Source: CAZVPF01 sp964628195
GTDB taxonomy: Bacteria; Planctomycetota; Phycisphaerae; Sedimentisphaerales; Anaerohalosphaeraceae
Direction: 5' to 3'
DNA: 64,000 bases
NCBI GenBank assembly: GCA_964628195.1
Contig: CAZVPF010000016.1
Span: 1-64,000, forward strand
Part shown: in pieces, positions 24,141-32,613 of the stretch
Layout: each line of letters opens with the position of its first letter
Numbering within the stretch: the first letter of the stretch is position 1
Notes under the pieces: model-generated
What the model was told of the DNA's origin: nothing
What the model saw: the letters and a program-made list of their open reading frames with translations, nothing else
Database searches by the model: none
Made by a program: the position numbers and the translations under genes

Positions 24141-25535
24141 TTACGATGCGATAAGTGTTTTCTTTTCTGCAGAGGGCTGTTTTATGTCGTATTGTTTTAC
24201 TTTTGCGTAGAGGGTGGCCCTTGTTATTCCGAGCATCGATGCTGCGCGGGTTTTTTGCCAGCCTGCTTCGGCGAGGGCCTTTGCGATGAGTTCTTTTTCT
24301 GCTTTTTCGAGGGAGAAGTCCTTTATGTTGGGCGCCTGTGTTGAGAACGGGTCCTCGTGTGCGTGATCGTGGTTGAGCATCAGGCTGCTTAGGCCGATTT
24401 TGTCGGTTGTTTCGAGTATTATAGCTCTTTCGATGACGTTTTTGAGTTCCCTGACGTTGCCGGGCCAGTCGTGTTTTTCGAGGGCCTGGGCGGCCATTTT
24501 TGTCATGCCCTTGATTTTGCCTTTCTTTTCGGGGCAGATGTCGGATGTTTTAAGGAAGTAGTCTGCGAGCAGTAGGATGTCGTCCCTTCTTGACGAGCAG
24601 CGAAGTGGTGCGAGGTGTATGGGGCATATCGCGAGGCGGTAGTACAGGTCTCGCCTGAATTTGCCCTTTTCAACCTCTTTATAGAGGTTCCTGTTGCTGG
24701 ATGTTATTATTGTCGCGTTGCATTTTATGTCCTTGCTGCCGCCCACTTTGCGGAAGGTTTTTTCCTGGACGACCCGCAGGAGCTTTGCCTGCAGGTCGAG
24801 GGGCATTTCGCTGACCTCGTCGAGGAAGATCGTTCCGTCCTCTGCGAGTTCGAGCAGGCCTGTTTTTTCCCTGTCTGCGCTGGTGAAAGAACCTTTTGTA
24901 TGGCCGAACAATTCACTTTCGAGCAGGTTTGCTGTAAGTGCGGCACAGTTTACGGCTACGAACTGCTTTTCGCTTCCATGCCTTATTATATGCACGGCGC
25001 GGGCAGCGAGTTCCTTGCCTGTTCCCGTTTCACCGAGAATTAGTACGGGGTTGCAGGAGCTGCCTGCGACGATGCGCGTCATTTTTAGAGAGCTTTTGGC
25101 GGCGTGGCTTTTTCCCACTATTGAAACGCAGGATGGACACTGGCTTGAAAAGTAATCAGAGGTGTCGAAAGCGTTATGTTCATCGCCGTTTATAATACTG
25201 TTAATGATAAGCCCGAGCTTGTCGTTGTCCTTTCGTCCCTTGATGCAGCGTTTTGCTCCGAGTGCCATGAACTGCTGTTCGTTGTTGACCGTTTCGGCGT
25301 GTGACAGCACTGCTGCGGGTATTTGCGGAGCGTTTTCAGTTATGTCTGTAAGTATGTCGCAGACTTTCTGCTGATTAAGCTCTGCGCTTATCAGTATCAT
25401 TTGGGGGTGTATTGAATGAACCAGTTCCATTATGTTGTCGTTTTCATCGGCGGCGAAGAGCTGTTTTGTAAAGGGTTGAGCACAATTGCGGAGTTTTTCG
25501 TCGGAGCCAATTACCAGTAACTTTTCAATTGTCAT
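24141..25535 (-). CDS. Sigma-54-dependent activator, FleQ/FlrA-like, with degenerate receiver
   Basis: This 464-residue protein has three domains. Residues 1-115 have the shape of a receiver domain but lack the phospho-acceptor: where a receiver has L-L-D-L, this protein has MILISAEL, so regulation by phosphorylation is unlikely. The central AAA+ domain (about 140-370) has GETGTGKELAARAVH (Walker A), GTIFLDEVSEMP (Walker B), SSNRNLYKEV and HDWPGNVRELKNVIERA. Its sigma-54-contacting loop reads GSFTSA instead of GAFTGA; the Phe and Thr are kept. The C-terminal Fis-type HTH has KTRAASMLGITRATLYAKV. FleQ is the model: an atypical receiver and control of flagellar genes. The divergent sigma-54 promoter at 25892 and the flagellar run next door support that role. 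ATG 25535 is preferred to GTG 25547. Confidence 0.88.
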   Translation of the reverse strand: MTIEKLLVIGSDEKLRNCAQPFTKQLFAADENDNIMELVHSIHPQMILISAELNQQKVCDILTDITENAPQIPAAVLSHAETVNNEQQFMALGAKRCIKGRKDNDKLGLIINSIINGDEHNAFDTSDYFSSQCPSCVSIVGKSHAAKSSLKMTRIVAGSSCNPVLILGETGTGKELAARAVHIIRHGSEKQFVAVNCAALTANLLESELFGHTKGSFTSADREKTGLLELAEDGTIFLDEVSEMPLDLQAKLLRVVQEKTFRKVGGSKDIKCNATIITSSNRNLYKEVEKGKFRRDLYYRLAICPIHLAPLRCSSRRDDILLLADYFLKTSDICPEKKGKIKGMTKMAAQALEKHDWPGNVRELKNVIERAIILETTDKIGLSSLMLNHDHAHEDPFSTQAPNIKDFSLEKAEKELIAKALAEAGWQKTRAASMLGITRATLYAKVKQYDIKQPSAEKKTLIAS

Positions 25536-25968
25536 ATAATTTCTCACAGAATGGGGTTAGCGGTTTTCATCAGCAATTTTTATCGGTCGTCAGTTATGCA
25601 GTTATATTCGGCATATACAGATGAGTTCTTTAATATTTTTATAGGACGTTATAAAGAAAAAAAACGGGATTGTCCTTTGCAACGGGTGTATTTATCGGTC
25701 GTGAATATTATAGGACCATAAAACCTGCAGAGGGGGGGTGTGTGGAAATATTTTCCTCAGCGCGGGGAATTTTTATCCACGGTGTCAATTGAATTTTCAT
25801 TTTCCAATTCGGAGAGGATCAGTAATCTGCGTATTTAAGTTGTTTATTCAGATGGACTTGCGACTTACCAGGCAATGGGCTTGATTGGTTATGGCACAGC
25901 AGTTGCAATACAAGCAGGGTTGACGGAATTTGAATGCAGCTGAAAACATTTTAAAAGGACAGCTAAAA
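25536..25968. other. Control region between the sigma-54 activator and the flagellar operon
   Basis: This divergent spacer holds the sigma-54 promoter at 25892-25907. A near-palindromic GGAAATATTTTCC at 25743-25755, about 140 bases upstream, lies where an enhancer for the activator would be expected, but this is only positional. No gene is visible. Confidence 0.4.
25892..25907 (+). promoter_or_regulatory. Sigma-54 promoter of the flagellar hook-basal body operon
   Basis: TGGCACAGCAGTTGCA at 25892-25907 fits the -24/-12 consensus TGGCAC-N5-TTGCA. GG and GC are 10 bases apart, as sigma-54 demands. It faces flgD, with the start of transcription near 25918. A sigma-54 activator gene lies just upstream on the other strand. 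Confidence 0.85.
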
Positions 25969-26433
25969 ATGGCAGTTGAAAGCGCAGGGGCAACGGCAAG
26001 CGAACTGAAATTGGATTACCTTAACCTGCTGGTCACGCAGATGAAGACGCAGAATCCTCTTGAACCGATGGACAACGCGGATATGACCTCGCAGCTTGCG
26101 ATGCTTTCGCAACTGGAGCAGACCGAGAACATGAACGGGCAGATGGGCACTCTTAACGAGTCTATTGAGAAGCTGAACTCAAATTTTATGGGTGCGATGC
26201 TGCTTTCGGAATATCAGTATGCGAAAGATCTTATCGGCAAGAGCGTTGATTTTTATGACGGTCAGTACGGCCAGGTTTTCTCGGGCAAGGCGGTTCAGGT
26301 AAATGTCACCCAGGACGGGCCGAGCATTGCGGTGGAGGTTAAGAACAACGGCAGGTGGGATGACGCAGCGGAGTATAAGACATTTAATGTGAGCGTGCCG
26401 GATGTTACGGCGGTCAGCGATTATACGGAATGA
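25969..26433 (+). CDS. flgD: Flagellar hook-capping protein FlgD
   Basis: This 154-residue protein has the FlgD N-terminal signature LDYLNLLVTQMKTQNPLEPM at about residues 17-36, followed by DNADMTSQLAMLSQLEQTENM. FlgD caps the growing hook and guides FlgE assembly outside the cell. It lacks the larger C-terminal beta domain of enterobacterial FlgD (about 230 residues) and keeps only the conserved export and capping part plus a short beta segment. ATG 25969, with AAGGA in front, is preferred to TTG 25930. It is the first gene after the sigma-54 promoter and lies 41 bases before flgE. Confidence 0.88.
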   Translation: MAVESAGATASELKLDYLNLLVTQMKTQNPLEPMDNADMTSQLAMLSQLEQTENMNGQMGTLNESIEKLNSNFMGAMLLSEYQYAKDLIGKSVDFYDGQYGQVFSGKAVQVNVTQDGPSIAVEVKNNGRWDDAAEYKTFNVSVPDVTAVSDYTE

Positions 26434-26474
26434 AATTTGTGAAAAAATAATGGCACAATGACAGGAGATATAAA

Positions 26475-28190
26475 ATGAGTTTTGCATTATCAGCGGCGGT
26501 AACGGGTCTTCAGGCACATCAGACCATGCTCGATGTTGCGGGTAACAATCTTGCCAATGTAAACACGACCGGGTACAAGTCCAGCAGTGTGACCTTTTCT
26601 GATCTGCTCAGCCAGACGATAAAGACGGCGAGCGGACCGACGGGGCAGCTTGGCGGAACGAACCCGCAGCAGCTCGGCAGCGGTGTGGGTGTTTCTAACA
26701 TTACGCGTGACATGAGCCAGGGCAACATCTTATCGACGGGGCAGGACCTTGACTGCGCGATTGACGGTTCGGGTTATTTCTGCCTTAGCAACGGAGAGCA
26801 GGAGGTTTACACGAGGATCGGGGCCTTTTCTGTTGATTCTGACAATACGCTTGTCGACCCGGCTACGGGTTATAAGGTTCAGAGGCTTGCGCAGACCAGC
26901 GACGAGTTTCAGACGGATAATACGAGCATTCATATTCCTTATGACGCGGCGATGCCTGCGAATGCGACCAGCGAGGTGGTCATGAACGGCAATCTTCGCG
27001 CGACTGCGGAAACTACGGATGCGACGACGCATAAGCTGACCGGTGATGTTGCTCTGACGAATTCGAGTTCTCCTGCGGCGGAGACTGATAACATGTGCGA
27101 TATAGACCAATGGACGGGCGGTATCGGCGACGTGGGAACCATTCGTATTTCGGGTATCCAGGAGGACGGGACTGCTTTTGGTCCGACTGATGTGACTTGG
27201 ACAGGGGCTGCGGCGCCGGCGGGGCCGACGGTGAGGGATGTGCTTGACGATATCGAGGCGCTTTTTACGGATACTTCGGCGTCGCTTGACCAGGACGGCA
27301 ATATCGTGCTTACAGGCAACAGCGCGGGCTACAGCCAGGCTGCTATAACAAGCATTGCTTATGTTCCGAGCGGTGCGGAGACTTTTACGCTGCCGGATAA
27401 TTTCGACCTGACGACAGCGGGGGGCAATGACACCAAGACTTTTAACATTAATGTTTATGACTCGCTTGGCAACCCGCACGTTCTTTCGGGCGTGTTTGTT
27501 AAGGGCGACTACGAAGGTACGAGCCTTCCGAATAGATGGGACATGATCATTACTTCGGTCGAAGGTGCATCGGAGAGGGATGTTAACACATCGGGGACGA
27601 CTTATAACCCGGACTGGCGGATCAGGGGTATCAGCTTTGCCACAGACGGTTCTTATAACGGGCTGGTGAGCAGTTCGGAGCCGACTTCGATAAGCGTTGT
27701 ATTTTCGGATCAGCCGAGCGTTACTCAGAGCATCAGCTTCGACCTTGGGACGGTTGGCGAGTTTACAGGTCTGACGCAGTTTTACAGCGAGCAGTCCAGT
27801 GCGAACGCTTTGAGGCAGGACGGTTATGAGCCGGGTGAGCTTTCGAGTGTTTCGATAGACCAGGGCGGGAATGTTATAGGCACTTTCACCAACGGTGTTA
27901 AGCAGACGATATCGGCACTGAAGATCGCGGTGTTCCAGAACCCGCAGGGTCTTGAGGCAGTGGGCAACGGTTATTTCCTGCCTTCTGCGAACTCGGGACT
28001 GGCGGTTGAGACTACCGCGAGCAACGGCGGGGCGGGTGTTATCAAGGGTCAGCACCTTGAAAAGTCGAACGTTGACGTTGCGACGGAGTTTGTGAGCATG
28101 ATGGAGGCGCAGAACGGATACCAGGCGAACTCGCGAACGATCAGGGTGGCAAACGACGTTCTGAGAGAACTGACGAATATTATAAGGTAA
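26475..28190 (+). CDS. flgE: Flagellar hook protein FlgE
   Basis: This 571-residue protein has the basal-body rod N-terminal motif LDVAGNNLANVNTTGYKSSS, the hook signature FTDGSYNG-like and the C-terminal helix motif EFVSMMEAQNGYQANSRTIR with VANDVLRELTNIIR. A large variable middle (about 150-430) makes the outer hook domains. It forms the hook, the universal joint between rod and filament, exported by the flagellar type III system. Lack of Cys clusters and regular length suggest a normal hook protein. AGGAG stands 8 bases before the ATG. The PilZ gene follows 15 bases later. Confidence 0.93.
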   Translation: MSFALSAAVTGLQAHQTMLDVAGNNLANVNTTGYKSSSVTFSDLLSQTIKTASGPTGQLGGTNPQQLGSGVGVSNITRDMSQGNILSTGQDLDCAIDGSGYFCLSNGEQEVYTRIGAFSVDSDNTLVDPATGYKVQRLAQTSDEFQTDNTSIHIPYDAAMPANATSEVVMNGNLRATAETTDATTHKLTGDVALTNSSSPAAETDNMCDIDQWTGGIGDVGTIRISGIQEDGTAFGPTDVTWTGAAAPAGPTVRDVLDDIEALFTDTSASLDQDGNIVLTGNSAGYSQAAITSIAYVPSGAETFTLPDNFDLTTAGGNDTKTFNINVYDSLGNPHVLSGVFVKGDYEGTSLPNRWDMIITSVEGASERDVNTSGTTYNPDWRIRGISFATDGSYNGLVSSSEPTSISVVFSDQPSVTQSISFDLGTVGEFTGLTQFYSEQSSANALRQDGYEPGELSSVSIDQGGNVIGTFTNGVKQTISALKIAVFQNPQGLEAVGNGYFLPSANSGLAVETTASNGGAGVIKGQHLEKSNVDVATEFVSMMEAQNGYQANSRTIRVANDVLRELTNIIR

Positions 28191-28205
28191 CAGGGTAAAG
28201 GCTTA

Positions 28206-29399
28206 ATGTTTGACACTTTCACGGAAATTTTAATATTGGCTGCCTCGACGCTCAGTCCTTCGCAGCGTCTGCGGGCGATGCAGCGGCTTGGGGTTTGGGA
28301 AAGCGGTGCATTTCTGGCGAGTAAATGGTTCGCTCTTTTCGGGGCGTGCCTGATTGTCGCGCTTACAATAGTTCTGCTTGTTTACCGCAAGTACCGGATG
28401 GAAAAGGATCAGCAGAGGCAGGAACGGGACTTTAACGACAACTGCGAACGTTACGGGCTGAACCAGGATGAGGTTTGTATTTTCGCGGGCATCGCCGACA
28501 GGTGCGGGCTGAAGAGCAAGAGCCTCGTTTTCACGATATCTGAGGCTTTCGACCGGGGGGCTTCTTCGCTGATGCAGGAGTTTTTCGAGTCGGGTCTTGG
28601 GATCGAGGAGAGGAAGCAGCTTAATGCGCGGATAAACAACATTAAAGAAAAGCTTGGCTTTAAGAAGCGCAATCACAGTTACGGGATACGCAGTGCGCAC
28701 GGCAAGGGTTTGAGCAGCAGGCAGATTCCGGTTGGCAAGAAGATACTTATCCGGCCTGCGTCCAAGCCTGCTTATTCGCGTATCGAGGCCGAGGTGCTTG
28801 CCAATAACGAGGTTGAGCTTTGCGTACGCGCTGAAAACAATGTGGTGACGTCGCCGGGTGAGATGTGGAACGTTCATTATCATTCCGGTGCGGCGGTTTG
28901 GGAGTTCAATGTTATTGTTCTCAGTTGTGAGGGCGGGGACCTTATATTCAATCAGACAGAGAATGTAAGGTTTTTGAACAGAAGGCGTTTTTTGCGGGTG
29001 AAGGTGGACAAGCCTGCGCTTATCGCGCATTTTCCGCCTGTGAGCAAGGAGTTTACGAGAACGCGGATCGGGATGGCGCCGAAGTTTTACCAGGGCAGGG
29101 TGGAGGAGCTTTCGGGCCCGGGTCTGAAGCTGACTTGCAGGGCGGAGTTTCGCAGCGGCGAGAGGGTAATAGTTGTTTTCAAGCTTCGCGAGGGCAAACT
29201 TGTCGAAGACATAGCCGAGGTTCGCGGAGTTCAGGAAGAGAACGGGAGATGGCGGATCGGTCTTGAACTGGTGGGTATTAACGATAATTGCGTTGACGAG
29301 CTTGTGAGGGAGACGAACAATACCGCGATAACGTCTGCGCTGGAGCCGTCGGTAACCGAACACGCACTTGCTTTTGCGGAAGGAGAGGCTAATGGCTGA
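28206..29399 (+). CDS. PilZ-domain protein with membrane anchor, inserted in the flagellar operon
   Basis: This 397-residue protein has an N-terminal membrane segment (about 38-60, SKWFALFGACLIVALTIVLLV), a cytoplasmic helical part, a YcgR-like N-terminal barrel (about 175-250) and a PilZ domain (about 255-370). The c-di-GMP sites are visible: RxxxR in NRRRFLRVKVD, and ELSGPGLKL, where D/NxSxxG is changed only at the first residue (Glu). YcgR-type proteins brake motility when c-di-GMP rises, by touching the motor. Genes of this kind rarely lie between flgE and flgF. Here the end overlaps flgF by 8 bases, so the two are coupled. A flagellar brake or assembly signal is inferred from domain and place. 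A membrane-anchored form is unlike the soluble YcgR. Confidence 0.85.
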   Translation: MFDTFTEILILAASTLSPSQRLRAMQRLGVWESGAFLASKWFALFGACLIVALTIVLLVYRKYRMEKDQQRQERDFNDNCERYGLNQDEVCIFAGIADRCGLKSKSLVFTISEAFDRGASSLMQEFFESGLGIEERKQLNARINNIKEKLGFKKRNHSYGIRSAHGKGLSSRQIPVGKKILIRPASKPAYSRIEAEVLANNEVELCVRAENNVVTSPGEMWNVHYHSGAAVWEFNVIVLSCEGGDLIFNQTENVRFLNRRRFLRVKVDKPALIAHFPPVSKEFTRTRIGMAPKFYQGRVEELSGPGLKLTCRAEFRSGERVIVVFKLREGKLVEDIAEVRGVQEENGRWRIGLELVGINDNCVDELVRETNNTAITSALEPSVTEHALAFAEGEANG

Positions 29400-30132
29400 G
29401 CCGGGGAGCATAATAGGTTCGAGTCTGAGCACCCTTGTTAAAGAATACTCGACGATATCGCATAACCTTGCGAATATCAACACGGTCGGGTTCAAGAGGA
29501 AGATAAATTCGTTTCAGCGCGAGCTTATGAGTCATATGCGCAATGAAAAGGACCCCGCTACGGGCGGCGCTCTGAAGATGAAGGGCAACTTTGATTTTAC
29601 ACAAGGTTCTTTTCTGCATACGGGCAACAGTCTTGACGCGGCGATTTGCGGGAGAGGTTTTTTCGTTGTTGAAACTCCGGAGGGGCCGAGGTACACCCGG
29701 AACGGTGTTTTCCATATCAACCCGGATACGAGGCAGCTTGTTGATCTTTCGGGAAGGATAGTGGCAGGGGCCGAGGCGCCTATAATTATTCCGGCGGGGG
29801 TCGGTGAGCAGGAAATTAACATTGCAGAGGACGGCAGCATAAGTGCGCGAGGGGTGCAGCTTGGGAGGCTGAGGCTTGTGGAGTTCAATATCGAGGACGA
29901 GGAAAAGGTCAAACCCATAGGCGACAATCTTTTTATGGCTCCCAGGGATGTTCAGTCACAGCCTTCGGAGTGCAGGCTCAGACAGGGGTTCAGGGAGAAC
30001 TCGAATGTGAACCTGATGGAAGAGCTTGTGAATATGATGAGCGTGAAGCGCATGTACGAGATGAACATGAATATCATGAAAAGAATGCGTGAACAAAGTA
30101 AGAGTATGATAGATGTCGCCAAAAGCGGCTGA
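29392..30132 (+). CDS. flgF: Flagellar basal-body rod protein FlgF
   Basis: This 246-residue rod-family protein has HNLANINTVGFKRKINSF at the N-terminus, GRGFFVVETPEGPRYTRNG in the middle and a C-terminal helix NLMEELVNMMSVKRMYEMNM with MKRMREQSKSM. It is shorter than FlgG and lies directly before it, in the flgF-flgG order of proximal-then-distal rod genes. The N-terminus after Met (AEPGSII) is less conserved than in FlgG. ATG 29392 has GGAGAGG in front; the longer frame from 29368 has none. Confidence 0.85.
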   Translation: MAEPGSIIGSSLSTLVKEYSTISHNLANINTVGFKRKINSFQRELMSHMRNEKDPATGGALKMKGNFDFTQGSFLHTGNSLDAAICGRGFFVVETPEGPRYTRNGVFHINPDTRQLVDLSGRIVAGAEAPIIIPAGVGEQEINIAEDGSISARGVQLGRLRLVEFNIEDEEKVKPIGDNLFMAPRDVQSQPSECRLRQGFRENSNVNLMEELVNMMSVKRMYEMNMNIMKRMREQSKSMIDVAKSG

Positions 30133-30153
30133 TATTTAATTAGGGAGATAATT

Positions 30154-30936
30154 ATGCTTAGAGCATTTTCGACAGCGGCAACGGGCATGTCGGCGCAGCA
30201 GACAATGGTTGACGCGATAGCGAACAACCTTGCGAATATGAACACGAACGGTTTTAAGAGGGCGCAGATAAATTTTCAGGATCTGCTTTACCTCAAGATG
30301 CGTGCGGCGGGGCGGGAGATATCGAGCGGTGTGACGGCTCCGAGCGGGCTTGAGATAGGCAGCGGTGTTCGTTTGGCCTCGACGAGCAAGATATTCACCG
30401 AAGGTGAGCTGCAGAGCACGGGCAGGGATCTCGATGTCGCGATCGAGGGTGACGGTTTTTTTGAAGTTACCGACGCGAACGGGAACCTGCGGTATACAAG
30501 AGACGGAGCTTTCCAGGTTAACGCCAACGGTCAGCTTGTAAGCGCCAGCGGTTATGCGATAAGCCCGGGGATAAACATTCCGAGCGACGCGACGAGCATT
30601 GACATCGAGAAGGACGGGACGGTCAATGTCGAGACGGCTTCGGGCAGCCAGGTTGTGGGTACGCTTACGCTGGTGCGTTTTGCCAACCCGGCGGGACTCA
30701 GCGCCGAGGGCGGAAACCTTTACAAGGAAACCGAGGCGAGCGGAGCAGCTCAGGCGGGTACGCCTGGCCAGGACGGGTTCGGGACGATACTTTCAAAGTA
30801 TCTCGAAAAGTCGAATGTTGAGATGGTCAAGGAGCTTGTGAACCTTATTACGGCGCAGCGGGGTTATGAGATCAACTCCCGGTGCATCCGTGTGGGCGAT
30901 GAAATACTTCGCAATACCAATATGCTGATAAGGTAA
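30154..30936 (+). CDS. flgG: Flagellar distal rod protein FlgG
   Basis: This 260-residue protein is near the canonical FlgG length. The start MLRAFSTAATGMSAQQTMVD and NNLANMNTNGFKRAQINFQD are the FlgG signature. EGDGFFEVTDANGNLRYTRD is the distal-rod loop, and LEKSNVEMVKELVNLITAQR the C-terminal helix. It forms the distal rod that passes through the P and L rings. It lies 21 bases after flgF and 44 before the flgA start. Confidence 0.95.
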   Translation: MLRAFSTAATGMSAQQTMVDAIANNLANMNTNGFKRAQINFQDLLYLKMRAAGREISSGVTAPSGLEIGSGVRLASTSKIFTEGELQSTGRDLDVAIEGDGFFEVTDANGNLRYTRDGAFQVNANGQLVSASGYAISPGINIPSDATSIDIEKDGTVNVETASGSQVVGTLTLVRFANPAGLSAEGGNLYKETEASGAAQAGTPGQDGFGTILSKYLEKSNVEMVKELVNLITAQRGYEINSRCIRVGDEILRNTNMLIR

Positions 30937-30980
30937 TTTAACGGGATGAAGCGATGACGGTTTTAAGAAGGATAAACTGC

Positions 30981-31949
30981 ATGAAGATTAAAAGGCTCAT
31001 GGTCGCGGCGGTGATTTTGGTGCTGTGTTCGGCGGCAATTGGGGGGCCTTCGCTCAAGATTTACCTTTTTCGCGAAGCCGTTGTGGAAGGGGATGATATA
31101 ACGCTTGCCTCGGCGGGGATCGTACGCGGTGCCGATGAGCAGATGCTTGCTGAGATACGCGGGGTCGTGCTTGGTAAATTCGCTCTTTCGGGTCAGCAGG
31201 TTCGGATAGACAGGAATACGATTTTGAGCCGGCTGGCGTCGGAGGGTTTTGAAAGCGGAGATGTCGAGATAAGCGGGGCAGAGAGCGTTACGGTAAGACG
31301 TGACGAGCAGATAATCAAAGGTGAAAGGTTTGTCACTGTCGCTAGGGAGTATGTCGAGAGCACGGGCAAATACAGCGGGGCGAAGGTTTCGCTTTTGCGG
31401 GAGCCGAAAGAGTGGATACTGGATTCGAGCGTTAAGGACGTGAACTTCAAGGCGTCCGATGGGCTTTATCCGCGGGAGGGGCTTGCGAAGGTTGAGGTCA
31501 AGGTTTACGAGGACGGTGTCGAGTCGGGCAGCAGGGAGGTTGAGTTCAGCGTTGCTTATAAGATACAGCGGGCTGTGGCGAGCAGGGATATAAAAATCGG
31601 CCAGGCGCTGACGGCGGAAAATATCAGGATTGAAACCATTGACAGTCCGCGGCCCCAGGCGAAGGGCTGGAAGGTTCCTTACGGGCTTGTTGCGACAAGG
31701 CCTATAAGAGAGGGCAGGGAGATAACGGATATTGTCGCTGATTATCCGAAGCCGCCTGTGCTTGTAGAGAGAAGACAGAACGTAATGCTCAAGATAGAGT
31801 CCGGCGGGCTTTTGGTTACTTCTATGGGCGAGGCTCTCCAAGAGGGCAAGGTCGGTGAGTTTATACGGGTAAGAACGGGCCCGGGCAGGGGGGGCAGGAT
31901 AATCATAGGAAAAGTTATGGAAGACGGGACGGTAAGGCCCAGCTTTTGA
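30981..31949 (+). CDS. flgA: P-ring assembly chaperone FlgA
   Basis: This 322-residue exported protein has a signal peptide (MKIKRLMVAAVILVLCSAAI, cleavage near AIGGPS) and a C-terminal SAF-like/FlgA domain: KIQRAVASRDIKIGQALT, IRIETIDSPRP, GLVATRPIREGREIT and a final GGRIIIGKVMEDGTVRPSF. FlgA is a periplasmic chaperone that helps FlgI form the P ring. The N-terminal part (about 20-200) is longer than in enterobacteria (about 220 residues in total). ATG 30981, with AAGGA in front, puts the basic signal start where expected; ATG 30954 is possible and would lengthen the signal region. Confidence 0.85.
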   Translation: MKIKRLMVAAVILVLCSAAIGGPSLKIYLFREAVVEGDDITLASAGIVRGADEQMLAEIRGVVLGKFALSGQQVRIDRNTILSRLASEGFESGDVEISGAESVTVRRDEQIIKGERFVTVAREYVESTGKYSGAKVSLLREPKEWILDSSVKDVNFKASDGLYPREGLAKVEVKVYEDGVESGSREVEFSVAYKIQRAVASRDIKIGQALTAENIRIETIDSPRPQAKGWKVPYGLVATRPIREGREITDIVADYPKPPVLVERRQNVMLKIESGGLLVTSMGEALQEGKVGEFIRVRTGPGRGGRIIIGKVMEDGTVRPSF

Positions 31950-31971
31950 GATGCTTAAGGAAAGGTGAAAA

Positions 31972-32601
31972 ATGATAATATTCAAAGCTGAAAAATACTT
32001 AGTATTATTCATCATGCTTGCGGCTGCGGTTTATTCGAGCGGATGTCCGGCTGGTTCGATTTACGCGAAAAGGACCAGGGCAACTGCCAAGCCCATTTAT
32101 TCAGACGACAAAGCCCACCGGGTCGGTGATCTTTTGACGATTATAATCGCCGAGACTTCGTCGATCGACACGGAGGTCGACAGGGTAACAAGCAAGGAGA
32201 CGGATCACAGTCTTACGGTCAAGGCTGGTGATAACGCTATTAACGGTGTGTCATTTCTGCCGAACATGGGTGTGTCGACGGAGAGCCTGAAAGGGAGCAC
32301 GGGCAAGCACGACTACGAGGACGAACGGACCTTTACGGACAAGATAACGGTTGTTGTTGAGGATGTTCTTTCGAACGGCAACTTAGTGGTTATCGGTACG
32401 AGGGAACGTGACGTATCGGGCGACAAGCAGATCATACAGGTAAGCGGTATTGTTCGGCCGAGGGATATTTCATTCGCCAACACAATTCGCAGCGAGCAGG
32501 TGGCCAACTTCAAGCTGGTCAATCTTAACGAAGGTATCAGCGAGGATTACAACAGCCGCGGCTGGCTGTCGGAGTTTTTGGATTCTATCTGGCCTTTCTA
32601 A
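31972..32601 (+). CDS. flgH: Flagellar L-ring protein FlgH
   Basis: This 209-residue protein has a signal sequence ending in SSGC (Cys25, a non-ideal lipobox), so it may be a lipoprotein, as FlgH usually is. The FlgH domain has HRVGDLLTIIIAETSS near residue 45, a central FTDKITVVVEDVLSNGNLVV and the C-terminal ISFANTIRSEQVANFKLVN. It forms the L ring in the outer membrane. Its presence with FlgI shows a double-membrane envelope and fits a Gram-negative-type cell. It stands 22 bases after flgA and 12 before flgI. Confidence 0.92.
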   Translation: MIIFKAEKYLVLFIMLAAAVYSSGCPAGSIYAKRTRATAKPIYSDDKAHRVGDLLTIIIAETSSIDTEVDRVTSKETDHSLTVKAGDNAINGVSFLPNMGVSTESLKGSTGKHDYEDERTFTDKITVVVEDVLSNGNLVVIGTRERDVSGDKQIIQVSGIVRPRDISFANTIRSEQVANFKLVNLNEGISEDYNSRGWLSEFLDSIWPF

Positions 32602-32613
32602 AGAGGAAGCATA

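Noticed and set aside
26454..26470. TGGCACAATGACAGGAG as a sigma-54 site before flgE
   Set aside because: The -12 GC is missing at the required 10-base distance from the -24 GG.
26730..28055. Long antisense frames over flgE and the following flagellar genes
   Set aside because: The sense genes have clear flagellar signatures; the antisense products are low-quality, Arg-rich and lack ribosome-binding sites. The same holds at 28230-29495, 30963-32015, 32470-33297 and 34724-35677.
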